Source: Bacteroidales bacterium (lineage in GTDB: Bacteria > Bacteroidota > Bacteroidia > Bacteroidales > GWA2-32-17). From it: a stretch of 38,142 nt of DNA. The DNA is taken from the NCBI GenBank assembly GCA_026417155.1, contig JAOADU010000033.1:64871-103012 (forward strand), in the 5' to 3' direction. Both the position numbers and the translations under genes were made by a program. Under the pieces are notes generated by a model. It was not told the origin of the DNA and searched no databases. It saw only the letters and a list, made by a program, of their open reading frames with translations. Position 1 is the stretch's first letter, and every line of letters starts with the position of its first letter. This document shows positions 20,046 through 30,079 of this stretch, piece by piece.

Positions 20046-20653
20046 AATATTTTCATGAACTTATGTGCCTGAATAGATATTCTCCATTCGGGATGGTTTT
20101 TAATATATTCAACGATACCCGGTAAAATTTTATTGAATGACGACCATTCGGGTTGTAAAAAAAGCATACACTCTTTGTGTACTTTTTGCTTACAATATTC
20201 TGCCCATTCAAAATCTTCAAGGTTTTGTATAATAATTTTTAATTCATTAGAATAAATAAAAAATTCATCTAATGGACGATGCCATGGTTTAGGCGAAAAA
20301 CTGATCCAATCCCAAATACCAGTTATTGGTTCTGTTCCGCTTGTTTCTACATGAGTTTGTATATGATTATATTTCAATTTATTTGTAAAATAATTAAGAT
20401 TATGGGAAAACGGTTCGCCTCCCGTTATTACAACGACATTTGATGGATTTTTAATTATTCTTTCGATAACTTCATCAACATCGGTCCACTGATGAGGAAA
20501 CATATTCCATGCGGGTTTTGAATCGCACCAATGACAACCCACATCACAACCTGCAAGTCGAACAAAATACGCTGCTTTCCCTACATGAAAACCTTCGCCT
20601 TGCAATGAATAGAACTCTTCGGCAATAGGCAATTTATTATCAACATTTACCAT
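20042..20653 (-). CDS. queE: 7-carboxy-7-deazaguanine synthase (radical SAM)
   Basis: EEFYSLQGEGFHVGKAAYFVRLAGCDVGCHWCDSKPAWN (CxxxCxxC), VVITGGEPFSHNL, VETSGTEP. Confidence 0.92.
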   Translation of the reverse strand: MVNVDNKLPIAEEFYSLQGEGFHVGKAAYFVRLAGCDVGCHWCDSKPAWNMFPHQWTDVDEVIERIIKNPSNVVVITGGEPFSHNLNYFTNKLKYNHIQTHVETSGTEPITGIWDWISFSPKPWHRPLDEFFIYSNELKIIIQNLEDFEWAEYCKQKVHKECMLFLQPEWSSFNKILPGIVEYIKNHPEWRISIQAHKFMKIL

Positions 20654-20655
20654 GA

Positions 20656-21969
20656 TTAAAAAACATCTAACAATTTTTCCAAATGAATACCATGCGAACC
20701 CTTTATCAGTATAGATGAATTTTGTATAGGATTCTTTTTCAAATAGCTAATTAATTCTTCTACAGTTAAAAATGATGATTTGACATGTTCAGATTTTACC
20801 CTATTAAAAACATGTCCTACAAGATATATTTCAATATCATGATTATTTTTAAGCCTTTCGAGTATTGCCTTATGTTCATCATCTTCATATTTTCCTAATT
20901 CTAACATATCACCTAAAATAAGAACTTTGTTGGGCAATTTCATATCTAGAAAACTTTGAATGGCTAATTCCATACTCGATGGATTGGCATTATATGCATC
21001 CATGATAATAACATTGCTTCCTTGCTTTATCCATTGCGACCGATGATTATTTGGTGTATAGGTTTCTATTGCTTCAATCATATTACTTTCTGAAATGTTA
21101 AAATATTTACCCATACAAATAGCGGCCATTATATTATCTGCATTATAAAAACCAACTAGTCGACTCTGTAAGCGATATGTTTTATTTTCATCTTTATATT
21201 TCCATGCAATAGCTAAAAAAGGAGTATTCGATTTTTCTATTAATCTTACATCGCAACTTTCATTGTTCCCATATAAAAACCTTTTTATTCCTTGAGATTT
21301 TTTCATCAATATTTCATCATCTGCATTAACAAATGCAACTCCATTTTTATTTTTCAAATATTGAAACAAATACGTCTCTGTTCTAACAACCGCATCAAAT
21401 GAGCCAAAATATCCCAAATGTTCCTTCCCTAAATTTGTAACAATTCCATAATCAGGATTGGCGAGTTTACACAATAATTCTAATTCATCGGGATGATTGG
21501 CACCCATTTCCACAATGGCAAATTCGGTATTAGGACGAATTTGCAACAATGTTAGCGGCACTCCAATATGATTATTGTAATTTCCTTTCGTATAACTTAC
21601 CTGAAATTTTTTTGACATTACAGCAGCTGCTAGCTCTTTAGTAGTTGTTTTACCATTAGAACCAGCAATACCAATAACCCTTACGGGCATATTATTTCTA
21701 TGATATTGTGATAAACATTGTAAAGTCTCAAGTGTATTTTCTACGATAATAACATTTTCATTTTTTCCTTCATAATATTCGGCAATGGCATATTTACAAC
21801 CATTTTCTAAAGCATAATCAATAAACTGATGTGCGTCAAATCGTTCGCCTTTCAGGGCAATAAATAACGAATTTTGTAATAGGTTGCGAGTATCAGTACA
21901 AACCGAATAATCGCACTCTTTATATTTTTCGTAAATGTGTTCTATTGTGCCTTTCATCATATTATTCAA
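20656..21969 (-). CDS. murF: UDP-N-acetylmuramoyl-tripeptide--D-alanyl-D-alanine ligase
   Basis: CTDTRNLLQNSLFIALKGERFDAHQFI; VIGIAGSNGKTTTKELAA; VEMGANHPDELELL; NHRSQWIKQGSNVIIMDAYNANPSSM; LILGDMLELG. Confidence 0.95.
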   Translation of the reverse strand: MNNMMKGTIEHIYEKYKECDYSVCTDTRNLLQNSLFIALKGERFDAHQFIDYALENGCKYAIAEYYEGKNENVIIVENTLETLQCLSQYHRNNMPVRVIGIAGSNGKTTTKELAAAVMSKKFQVSYTKGNYNNHIGVPLTLLQIRPNTEFAIVEMGANHPDELELLCKLANPDYGIVTNLGKEHLGYFGSFDAVVRTETYLFQYLKNKNGVAFVNADDEILMKKSQGIKRFLYGNNESCDVRLIEKSNTPFLAIAWKYKDENKTYRLQSRLVGFYNADNIMAAICMGKYFNISESNMIEAIETYTPNNHRSQWIKQGSNVIIMDAYNANPSSMELAIQSFLDMKLPNKVLILGDMLELGKYEDDEHKAILERLKNNHDIEIYLVGHVFNRVKSEHVKSSFLTVEELISYLKKNPIQNSSILIKGSHGIHLEKLLDVF

Positions 21970-21980
21970 ATTTTAAATAA

Positions 21981-22012
21981 AAAAAGCTGTTCTTTTGCCG
22001 AGAACAGCTTAA
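21981..22012 (-). terminator. Rho-independent terminator for gldK (minus strand)
   Basis: Minus strand: AAGCTGTTCT-CGGCAAA-AGAACAGCTT-TTTTT. Confidence 0.88.
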
Positions 22013-22032
22013 AAAATTATTTTTAATTACTT

Positions 22033-23577
22033 TTATTCTACAGCTCCACCTCTTGGACTTCCAACCCTGTGCATAGCACAACGGAATCCTAAATCGTCGC
22101 GTGCTTGTTCTTCATCCAAGAAGCGGCGTGTACCTGGCGACATCCAATATGCTCTATCTCTCCAACCACCTCCTTTAAATACGCGAGCCCTGTTGTCAAT
22201 CATTGTCGTCATACCATCTCCACCCCTAATCGTTGGCTTCCCATTTTCGCCAATCAAAGGCTTTCCTGTATTGTACATTCGCTTTGAATTTGTATTATCT
22301 CTGTTTGCCTCTTCGTTATCGTATTCAATACTCGATTCAAAGTCTCCATCTAAATAATTGATATTGTCGGCAGTATTGTAATTTCTGCGATTGAATGCTT
22401 CGTCGTCGGTAACATCTCTATAGCGTATTCTACCTAAACTATCTTTTTCGGCAATATTACCTTCTTCATCTCTAACTTGAGTTTTAAACACATTTCCACG
22501 GAATGGTCTGAAATCTTCTACATCTTCGTACGACAACGGACGATAAACATCCATAACCCATTCATTAACATTTCCGGCCATACAATACAAACCATAATCA
22601 TTAGGCCAATAAGATGTAACGGGTCCAGGGATATCGTTGTGATCATTTAAGGCACCTGCCATACCCATATAATCGCCTCTACCTCTCATAGTGTTGGCTC
22701 TAATTTGTCCAACATCGGTAGTCTTAAATCCTGAACGATCGTCAATACGAATGTAATGTCCATTCCAAGGATATATACGTTCGTTGAAAATTCGTTCTTG
22801 TGCTAACATGTTTCCAATCAATCCTAAAGCTGCAAATTCCCATTCAGCTTCGGTTGGGAGTCTGTATTTGGGCAATAATATACCATCTTCCATTCGTACT
22901 TTACGGAAATCGTTATTGGGATCGAGGTCGGGTAATTGATCGCGTACTGCACCTTCGTATTGACCTGCTAAATATGCTTCTGTATTAAAGTTGTTTTCTC
23001 CTGTTTGACCTGTGGGATCCATGTACAGCAATCCTTCGCGTACCATTATAAGTTCGTTAACTCTGTCGGTTCTCCATGCACAATAATCGTTAGCCTGACG
23101 CCAATTAACGCCTACAACAGGATACTCTTGATATGCAGGGTGGCGGAAGTAATATTCAACATAGGGCTCATTGTATGCCAATTTTTTTCTCCATACAAGT
23201 GTATCGGGCAGTGCCATCTTGTATACTTCGGGATAGTCAACAAAAACTCTTCTTAACCAATATAAATATTCTCTGTAATCAACGTTACGTACTTCTGTTT
23301 CGTCCATGTAAAACGATGATACCGTTACACGACGGGGGAATGCATGCCATTCGTACATTACATCCTGCTCAACGCGTCCCATCGAAAATGTCCCACCCTC
23401 AATTAACACAAGTCCAGGACCTGTTTCTTGCTCTTCGTAAAATACATATTCAAATCCACCGTTTTTAGGATCGTTATAATTCCATCCTGTAGTTGCAGAT
23501 CGTTTTCTATCGCACGACGAAAACATTATAGTTGTTATAGCTGCTGCAACAACTACGGTAATAATTTTTGTATTCAT
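22033..23577 (-). CDS. gldK: T9SS ring / gliding motility lipoprotein GldK (PorK), SUMF1/FGE-sulfatase-like fold
   Basis: MNTKIITVVVAAAITTIMFSSCDRKRS lipoprotein signal; IEGGTFSMGRVEQDVMYEW, FYMDETEVRNVDYREYLYWLRRVF, LPTEAEWEFAALG, KGGGWRDRAYWMSPGTRRFLDE. The ORF-track start (23622) is probably 15 codons too far upstream. Confidence 0.9.
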   Translation of the reverse strand: MNTKIITVVVAAAITTIMFSSCDRKRSATTGWNYNDPKNGGFEYVFYEEQETGPGLVLIEGGTFSMGRVEQDVMYEWHAFPRRVTVSSFYMDETEVRNVDYREYLYWLRRVFVDYPEVYKMALPDTLVWRKKLAYNEPYVEYYFRHPAYQEYPVVGVNWRQANDYCAWRTDRVNELIMVREGLLYMDPTGQTGENNFNTEAYLAGQYEGAVRDQLPDLDPNNDFRKVRMEDGILLPKYRLPTEAEWEFAALGLIGNMLAQERIFNERIYPWNGHYIRIDDRSGFKTTDVGQIRANTMRGRGDYMGMAGALNDHNDIPGPVTSYWPNDYGLYCMAGNVNEWVMDVYRPLSYEDVEDFRPFRGNVFKTQVRDEEGNIAEKDSLGRIRYRDVTDDEAFNRRNYNTADNINYLDGDFESSIEYDNEEANRDNTNSKRMYNTGKPLIGENGKPTIRGGDGMTTMIDNRARVFKGGGWRDRAYWMSPGTRRFLDEEQARDDLGFRCAMHRVGSPRGGAVE

Positions 23578-23606
23578 AAGGCACCTTATTTTCATAATGT
23601 ATATAA

Positions 23607-24593
23607 CTAAAATGATGGACAACTTATTGTCCTAAATTTTTGTTTTTTCTGTTTACATGGAAAATTCATTGAAAAAGATATTTCATGAGCTCCGAGGGTT
23701 TGGTTTTTGAGTGCCGAGATAGTTAAATCGTAGCTGTAAGCAATTTTATATTTTTCTTTGAGATAACCAAGTAGCATAATGAAAGAATCGTAATGGAATG
23801 TTAAATTTTGACGGAACCATATCCCTCCCACAATACCTTTACGGCTAAGATATAGCCCCCAATTCATTTGTTGAAAATCTCTTTGTTGTTGAAACAACAA
23901 GTTTGGCGAAAGCAATAAATCGCCTTTTTTTATACCTCTTCCTGACAACGGGATATTAAAACCTGCATGTACAGTATATTTGCGAGGGAGTACTGCATCA
24001 TCGTTGCTTCTAAATGATTCTGTGGGTTGAGTAATATGATGTACTGCCACTCCACCAAAAAAACTTTGACGAGAATATATAAACCCTGTAGAAAAATCGA
24101 AATGTCCTTTTGATTCGGTAGTAGGAACATTCACTTCAGCAGTAGGATAAATAGGTCCATATAAAGGATGAATCATGTCGGGAAAGATAAAATCCCAGTT
24201 TAAACGTTTCTGAATGTAAGTTGCTTGAAATGCAATATTTATACTGGAACGACGATCGAGCGTAAATGTATAATTATAAATACCACTAACATTTGTACTT
24301 GTGATGGCACCATCGCCTTGTATGTCCTGATATATGTATCCACCCAACGAACCTTCGACTGCTTTAACAAATTGGTCGTAAGAAGCTATGTAAGTAACAT
24401 AAGTAGATCCCAACGCTGGCCACTGATTACGATAATTTAACGTTAGTCGCGGACATTTAATAGAGCCAGTTAAGGCAGGATTTAGATACAATGGACTTGC
24501 GTAAAATTGCGAGAATTGTGGGTCTTGTGCAGATATTTTGGTTATTCCTACCACCAGCAATACTAGCCATACAAAAGTTTTCCTTTTATTCAT
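23607..24593 (-). CDS. PorP/SprF family T9SS membrane protein
   Basis: MNKRKTFVWLVLLVVGITKISAQDPQFSQFYASPLYLNPALTGSIKCPRLTLNYRNQWPALGSTYVTYIASYDQ is the hallmark of the PorP/SprF family. Start taken at the second Met (24593). Confidence 0.92.
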   Translation of the reverse strand: MNKRKTFVWLVLLVVGITKISAQDPQFSQFYASPLYLNPALTGSIKCPRLTLNYRNQWPALGSTYVTYIASYDQFVKAVEGSLGGYIYQDIQGDGAITSTNVSGIYNYTFTLDRRSSINIAFQATYIQKRLNWDFIFPDMIHPLYGPIYPTAEVNVPTTESKGHFDFSTGFIYSRQSFFGGVAVHHITQPTESFRSNDDAVLPRKYTVHAGFNIPLSGRGIKKGDLLLSPNLLFQQQRDFQQMNWGLYLSRKGIVGGIWFRQNLTFHYDSFIMLLGYLKEKYKIAYSYDLTISALKNQTLGAHEISFSMNFPCKQKKQKFRTISCPSF

Positions 24594-24738
24594 TGTAAAG
24601 GTATGTTTCTTCAACTTGCAATTATACAAATAATTTTTTAAAAAACATTAACGATTCAAAATTTTTTATTTTTTTCGTGATACAATATTAGTTATTTTTT
24701 TTCGTTTCATTAACTTGCTGGCTCATTTTTTTTAGCAT

Positions 24739-27700
24739 ATGACCGAAAAATTTATTGTAATAATTTTTGTTTTTTTAGTATTTACTAATTCCCATTATGT
24801 ACACACTCAAACACTGGTTTACAACGTAAAATGGACCCAAAATATTGTAGAAAATTTCGACAATCAAAAAATAACATTATTACATTTTGAAAATGCAAGT
24901 TACGATTTAGGTTCATCGTTACCCAAATTTGTTGAAAACATAAAAATTAATTCTGAAAATGTACAAGCAGTTTTAACAAATTATACTGTTGAAACCATTC
25001 CTAACGAAGAGATCCAAAATATTGATACCAAAAATATTGACGAAGTTTTTCAATTTAAAAGCACCATTACTTATTCACGAAAACAACCATACATTAATTT
25101 TGAGCTTATTCCAGTTCGTTTTAACAATAATATAGGAAAATTTGAACGAATTGTTTCGTTTGAAATTCGCATTGAACCCAACATAAATAAACTCTCTGAT
25201 AAATTTATCCAAAATTACTCATCGTCATCTGTTTTAAGTTCGGGGAAATGGAAAAAAATTAAAATTACTCAAACTGGTATATACAAATTAACCTATCGCC
25301 AAATAATGGAAATGGGATTTTCTAATCCTTCTACCATAAAGGTGTATGGAAATGGTGGTGCCTTTTACGGTTTTTCGAACAATGTAAGCCGAATTGATGA
25401 TTTAGCCGAAATTCCTATATTCATAAATAAAGGCAATGACGGTATATTCAATGAAGGAGATTATATTTTATTTTATGCCAAAGCCCCCATATATTGGCGG
25501 TACGATTCGAATAATCAAGCATTTGTCCATTCTTTACATCCTTATACTAATGAATCATATTATTTTCTGACAGATGGCGGGAATTCTCCAACACAAATTA
25601 ACCAGATTAACTATGATAGTTTGACGTCTACACACATTATTAATTCATTCGACGATTACCAATTTCATGAATTAGAATTAACTAATTTCCTTAAATCGGG
25701 AAGACTTTGGGTTGGAGAGTCTTTTAATACGACATTAACATATAATTACAGTTTTTATTTTCCGAATATTGTTCCGAATAGTAATTTGTACTTACAAAGT
25801 GGACTATTTGCTCGTTCAAGTGTTTCGAGTTCGTTTACATTTTCAGTTAATGGAAGCGTTATTGGTAGTCAAAGTATTAGCGGTTCAGGATCTAATGCAT
25901 CATACACAGGAGAAACTTTTAAAAAACGGTTTTCACATAATTCACCTTCGGTTAACATTAGCATAACTTATAATAAACCTGCTTCAGGAGGCGAAGGCTG
26001 GCTCGATTATTTATTACTAAATGTTCGACGTCAATTAATATTTAATGGTGGACAAATGATGTTTAGGGATATTTCATCGGTTGGTAATGGCAATGTTGCC
26101 GAATTTCAGATATCTACTACAAAGTCAAATGCTATTGTTTGGAATATCACGAACCCTGTTCAACCTTTTGAAGTTAAAGCCTCTTTTGAAAACAATGTAT
26201 TGAAATTCAAAGCTCCTGCTAGTAACTTGGAAGAGTACATCATTTTCGATGGAAGTTCGTTTTTATCACCTACGGTAGTTGGCGATGTAGCTAACCAAAA
26301 CTTGCATGCACTGAGCGATATAGATTTTGTAATTGTTAGTCATCGAAATTTTTTATCTGCAGCTAACGAAATTGCCGAAATACATAGAAAATACGATAAC
26401 CTGTCTGTTGTTGTTGTTACTCCCGAAGAGATATACAACGAATTTTCAAGTGGAATGCCCGATATTTCGGCTATTAAATTTTTTATGAAAATGCTTTATG
26501 ACAGAGCTGGTAACGATTCGTTAAAAATGCCCAAATATTTGTTATTGTTTGGCGATGGTTCGTATAATAACAGAACATATTCAAGCGAAAATACCAATTT
26601 TATTCTTTCGTATCAATCGGCAAATTCACTGGTTGCTGTTAATTCGCTTACATCGGACGATTTCTTCGGATTACTCGATAATAATGAATACGAATACATA
26701 GGCACATTGGATATTGGTATTGGCAGAATTCCCGTTAAATCTTTGACAGAGGCACAGCAGTATGTTAATAAACTAAAAAATTATTATTCAGCCAATTCAT
26801 TGGGCGAATGGCGAAATTGGATTACGCTTTTAGCCGATGATGAAGATGTAAATGAACATATGTCGCAAAGTAATACATTGGCACAATATCTCGAAACAAA
26901 CTTTCAGCAATACGTGCTAGATAAAATATATTTAGATGCGTTTTCGCAAAAAACAACTCCAACGGGCGACAGATATCCCGACGCCAATGAATCGGTAGAA
27001 CAACGTATGAAAAAAGGTTGTCTGGTATTTAATTATACAGGACATGGAAATGAATATGCCTTAGCACATGAACATGTAATTATTGTATCGGACATAATTT
27101 CATGGTCAAATTTTAATACTCTGCCTTTGTTTATAACTGCAACATGCGAATTTGGACGTTGGGACGACTACCATAGAGTTTCAGCAGGCGAACTTGTATT
27201 GCTCAATCCTCGCGGTGGTGCAATAAGCATGCTCACAACAACACGCCTTGTTTACAGCACATCGAATTTTGCATTAAATAAAAGCTTTTATGAGTGCCTT
27301 TTCCCAAAAAACACACAAGGTGAATATTTACGACTTGGCGACGCTTATCGATTGGCAAAAAATAAAACAGGTGGATTAGGAGATATCAACAAAAGAAATT
27401 TCTCTTTATTAGGCAATCCTGCTATGCGAATTGCTTTTCCAAAATATTCAGTAATTACCGATAGCATTAACGGCATTCATGTAAGCATTTTCAATGATAC
27501 TATAAGACCCCTTCAAAAAGTAACTTTATGCGGACATATTGAACACAATCAACAAGTTTTAAATTCATTCAACGGCGAAATAATTATTACAGTATTTGAT
27601 AAACCAAGCAATGTAACTACTTTAGCCAACGACGGTGGAACTCCTTTTCAATTTACTATTCAAAAAGATATTCTATTTAAAGGAAAAGCAACTGTTAGCA

Positions 27701-28518
27701 ACGGATATTTTACTTGTCAATTTATTGTTCCAAAAGATATTAAACACACTAATGGTACAGGAAAAATAAGTTATTACGCTCAAAAACTACAATCAGTCGA
27801 AGACGCTACGGGCAGCTTCACACAAATCATACTTGGCGGTAATGCTTATCAAATAGAAGACAACAAAGGTCCTGATATTGAACTTTTTATGAATAATGAA
27901 AGCTTCTCAGATGGCGGTATTACAAACGAATCTCCTACCTTAATTGTTAAACTTTATGATGAAAATGGAATAAATACTGTAAGTAACAGCATCGGACACG
28001 ACATTACTGCAACTCTTGACAATAATCCGTCTCTAAAATACATATTAAACGATAATTACATCAGTGAAAAAGATAATTACAGAAAAGGAACAGCCACCTA
28101 TTCTTTTTCAAAACTCACTCCTGGCGAACATTCTATAACTGTTAAAGCTTGGGATGTTGTTAACAACTCTTCTCAAAAAACTATACGCTTTATTGTACAA
28201 AATTCAGATGAACTGAGCATTAACCGTGTTATTAATTATCCAAATCCATTTACATCCAAAACAAGCTTTTATTTCGAACATAATTACCCAAATACTTCAT
28301 TGCAAACTACTATTCAAATATTTACTGTTACAGGACGCATAATAAAGACAATAACTACGGACACATTTAGCGAAGGATTTCGTAGCGAACCCATAGAATG
28401 GGACGGAAAAGATGATTACGGTGATAATATCGCCCCAGGTGTGTATTTTTATACAATTAGAGTCAGTAATGGTCATAAAACAACACAAAAAATCGAAAAA
28501 CTTGTGAAATTAAAATAA
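24739..28518 (+). CDS. porU: T9SS C-terminal signal peptidase PorU (peptidase C25 family)
   Basis: SSGKWKKIKITQTGIYKLTYRQIMEMGF; C25 catalytic region VFNYTGHGNEYALAHE (His) and LPLFITATCEFGRWDDYHRVSAGELVLLNPRGGAISMLTTTRLVY (Cys); C-terminal FlgD/CTD-like NYPNPFTSKTSFYFEH..GVYFYTIRV. Confidence 0.94.
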   Translation: MTEKFIVIIFVFLVFTNSHYVHTQTLVYNVKWTQNIVENFDNQKITLLHFENASYDLGSSLPKFVENIKINSENVQAVLTNYTVETIPNEEIQNIDTKNIDEVFQFKSTITYSRKQPYINFELIPVRFNNNIGKFERIVSFEIRIEPNINKLSDKFIQNYSSSSVLSSGKWKKIKITQTGIYKLTYRQIMEMGFSNPSTIKVYGNGGAFYGFSNNVSRIDDLAEIPIFINKGNDGIFNEGDYILFYAKAPIYWRYDSNNQAFVHSLHPYTNESYYFLTDGGNSPTQINQINYDSLTSTHIINSFDDYQFHELELTNFLKSGRLWVGESFNTTLTYNYSFYFPNIVPNSNLYLQSGLFARSSVSSSFTFSVNGSVIGSQSISGSGSNASYTGETFKKRFSHNSPSVNISITYNKPASGGEGWLDYLLLNVRRQLIFNGGQMMFRDISSVGNGNVAEFQISTTKSNAIVWNITNPVQPFEVKASFENNVLKFKAPASNLEEYIIFDGSSFLSPTVVGDVANQNLHALSDIDFVIVSHRNFLSAANEIAEIHRKYDNLSVVVVTPEEIYNEFSSGMPDISAIKFFMKMLYDRAGNDSLKMPKYLLLFGDGSYNNRTYSSENTNFILSYQSANSLVAVNSLTSDDFFGLLDNNEYEYIGTLDIGIGRIPVKSLTEAQQYVNKLKNYYSANSLGEWRNWITLLADDEDVNEHMSQSNTLAQYLETNFQQYVLDKIYLDAFSQKTTPTGDRYPDANESVEQRMKKGCLVFNYTGHGNEYALAHEHVIIVSDIISWSNFNTLPLFITATCEFGRWDDYHRVSAGELVLLNPRGGAISMLTTTRLVYSTSNFALNKSFYECLFPKNTQGEYLRLGDAYRLAKNKTGGLGDINKRNFSLLGNPAMRIAFPKYSVITDSINGIHVSIFNDTIRPLQKVTLCGHIEHNQQVLNSFNGEIIITVFDKPSNVTTLANDGGTPFQFTIQKDILFKGKATVSNGYFTCQFIVPKDIKHTNGTGKISYYAQKLQSVEDATGSFTQIILGGNAYQIEDNKGPDIELFMNNESFSDGGITNESPTLIVKLYDENGINTVSNSIGHDITATLDNNPSLKYILNDNYISEKDNYRKGTATYSFSKLTPGEHSITVKAWDVVNNSSQKTIRFIVQNSDELSINRVINYPNPFTSKTSFYFEHNYPNTSLQTTIQIFTVTGRIIKTITTDTFSEGFRSEPIEWDGKDDYGDNIAPGVYFYTIRVSNGHKTTQKIEKLVKLK

Positions 28519-28564
28519 CAAGTTTAAAACTTTATCATTAATTTTGACAATAAATTTGTGTGTT

Positions 28565-29266
28565 ATGCAATTACGATTTGTACGTATTTTGCTTGTTTTT
28601 TTTATACCCTATTTCGCTTATTCACAAGGAAGTCAGCCTGTAGTTTTAATTTCGGGAAAAGTTGTCAACGAACGCAATATGCAACCTGTAGAAGCACGTA
28701 TTGTATGGGAACTATTGCCCGAAGGTAAAGAAGTTGGCATTGCACGCTCCGATCCAAGCACTGGTTCATATAAAATTGTATTACCACACGGAAAACGTTA
28801 CGGTTATATGGCTCTTGCCGAAGGTTATTATTCTATAACCAAATATTTAGATTTAACTAATTTAGAACAATACACCGAAATTGACGAACAAAATTTATAT
28901 CTTGCCCCAGTGATGGAATCGCAAGTTGCTCGACTAAACAATGTTTTTTTTAAAGAAGGAACAAATGAACTTTTACCAGAATCCATTTGCGAACTTGATA
29001 GATTTGTTGCATTTCTAAAAGTAAATAAAAAAGTTACTGTAGAAATAGCAGCTCATACCGATAATATCGGCGATGACAAAAAAAATATGGAACTTTCGCA
29101 AAAAAGAGCCGAAAAAGTTGTAGAGTACTGCATCAGCAAAGGCATTAAAAAAGAGCGATTAATTGCCAAAGGTTATGGCGAAACTCAACCCATCGCATTC
29201 AACGGAGACGAAGAAGGCAGAGCTATGAACCGTAGAATTGAGTTTAAGGTAATTTCAATTAAATAA
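28565..29266 (+). CDS. CRD-OmpA family protein (carboxypeptidase-regulatory-like plus OmpA_C domains)
   Basis: Signal MQLRFVRILLVFFIPYFAYSQ; SGKVVNERNMQPVEARIVWELL; OmpA_C IAAHTDNIGDDKKNMELSQKRAEKVVEYCISKGIKKERLIAKGYGETQPIAFNGDEEGRAMNRRIEFKV. ATG at 28565 preferred over ORF-track start 28544. Confidence 0.88.
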   Translation: MQLRFVRILLVFFIPYFAYSQGSQPVVLISGKVVNERNMQPVEARIVWELLPEGKEVGIARSDPSTGSYKIVLPHGKRYGYMALAEGYYSITKYLDLTNLEQYTEIDEQNLYLAPVMESQVARLNNVFFKEGTNELLPESICELDRFVAFLKVNKKVTVEIAAHTDNIGDDKKNMELSQKRAEKVVEYCISKGIKKERLIAKGYGETQPIAFNGDEEGRAMNRRIEFKVISIK

Positions 29267-29353
29267 CCGTCATTTATCGTATATATTCGGCTTTTTGTCA
29301 TTTTATACTTCTCTATAACAACGCATTACATTTACTTTGCTAAAAAAAAGATT

Positions 29354-30079
29354 ATGAAAAATCAAATGAACTTACAAAAATCAGAAAAAAAAATTGTTGG
29401 CTTAAAAAGCCTTGTTTTAGGATTAATTATCATCCTTGCAGGAATACTATTATTGCTGCATAACTTAAATTTAATAGATCCGTATTGGTTTAATGTATTT
29501 TTTTCTTGGCAAATGGCAGTTGCTGTTGTTGGCTTTATTTTTCTTTTCGGAAAAGATTATCCTTTTGGTATTTTCATTTTCGTTCTTGGAGTATTATTAG
29601 TCATGTCGCATCATTTTAATTTAGATATAAATATTACAACTTATTTATTGCCTTTAATTATTATAGCTATCGGATTAGTTATTGTTTATTATATAGTTTT
29701 TTCTTCAAAAAGGCAAAATAAACAATTGACCACAGACCAACAAAATATTGAAGAAATAAATTTGTTTGGATCGGGCAATTATATCATTAACAGTCAATCG
29801 TTTAAATATGGTAAATTTATTTGCATTTTTAGTGGTTCTAAAATCAATCTGTTACAATCGGATATTACACAAATGGAAGCAGAAATTAATGTTATTGCCA
29901 TTTTTGGAGGTATAAATTTATATATTCCCCCCGATTGGATTGTTAAGTTTGAAACATTTAATGTTTTTGGTGGTTTTTCCGATAGCAGAAATATATCTAT
30001 CTCAAACTCAACAAAAATTTTAGTTATTAAAGGTATCATTCTTTTTGGTGGTGGTGAAATAAAATCAATACCCGATTAA
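29354..30079 (+). CDS. LiaF-like membrane protein (LiaI/LiaF TM region plus cell-wall-active antibiotic response C-terminal domain)
   Basis: Four TM segments followed by Gly-rich beta repeats FSGSKINLLQSDI..AIFGGINLYIPPDWIVKFETFNVFGGFSDSR..ILFGGGEIK; in operon with HK and RR. Confidence 0.8.
   Translation: MKNQMNLQKSEKKIVGLKSLVLGLIIILAGILLLLHNLNLIDPYWFNVFFSWQMAVAVVGFIFLFGKDYPFGIFIFVLGVLLVMSHHFNLDINITTYLLPLIIIAIGLVIVYYIVFSSKRQNKQLTTDQQNIEEINLFGSGNYIINSQSFKYGKFICIFSGSKINLLQSDITQMEAEINVIAIFGGINLYIPPDWIVKFETFNVFGGFSDSRNISISNSTKILVIKGIILFGGGEIKSIPD

Noticed and set aside
22105-23610. Several plus-strand ORFs antisense to gldK
   Set aside because: Spurious shadows of the gldK coding frame.
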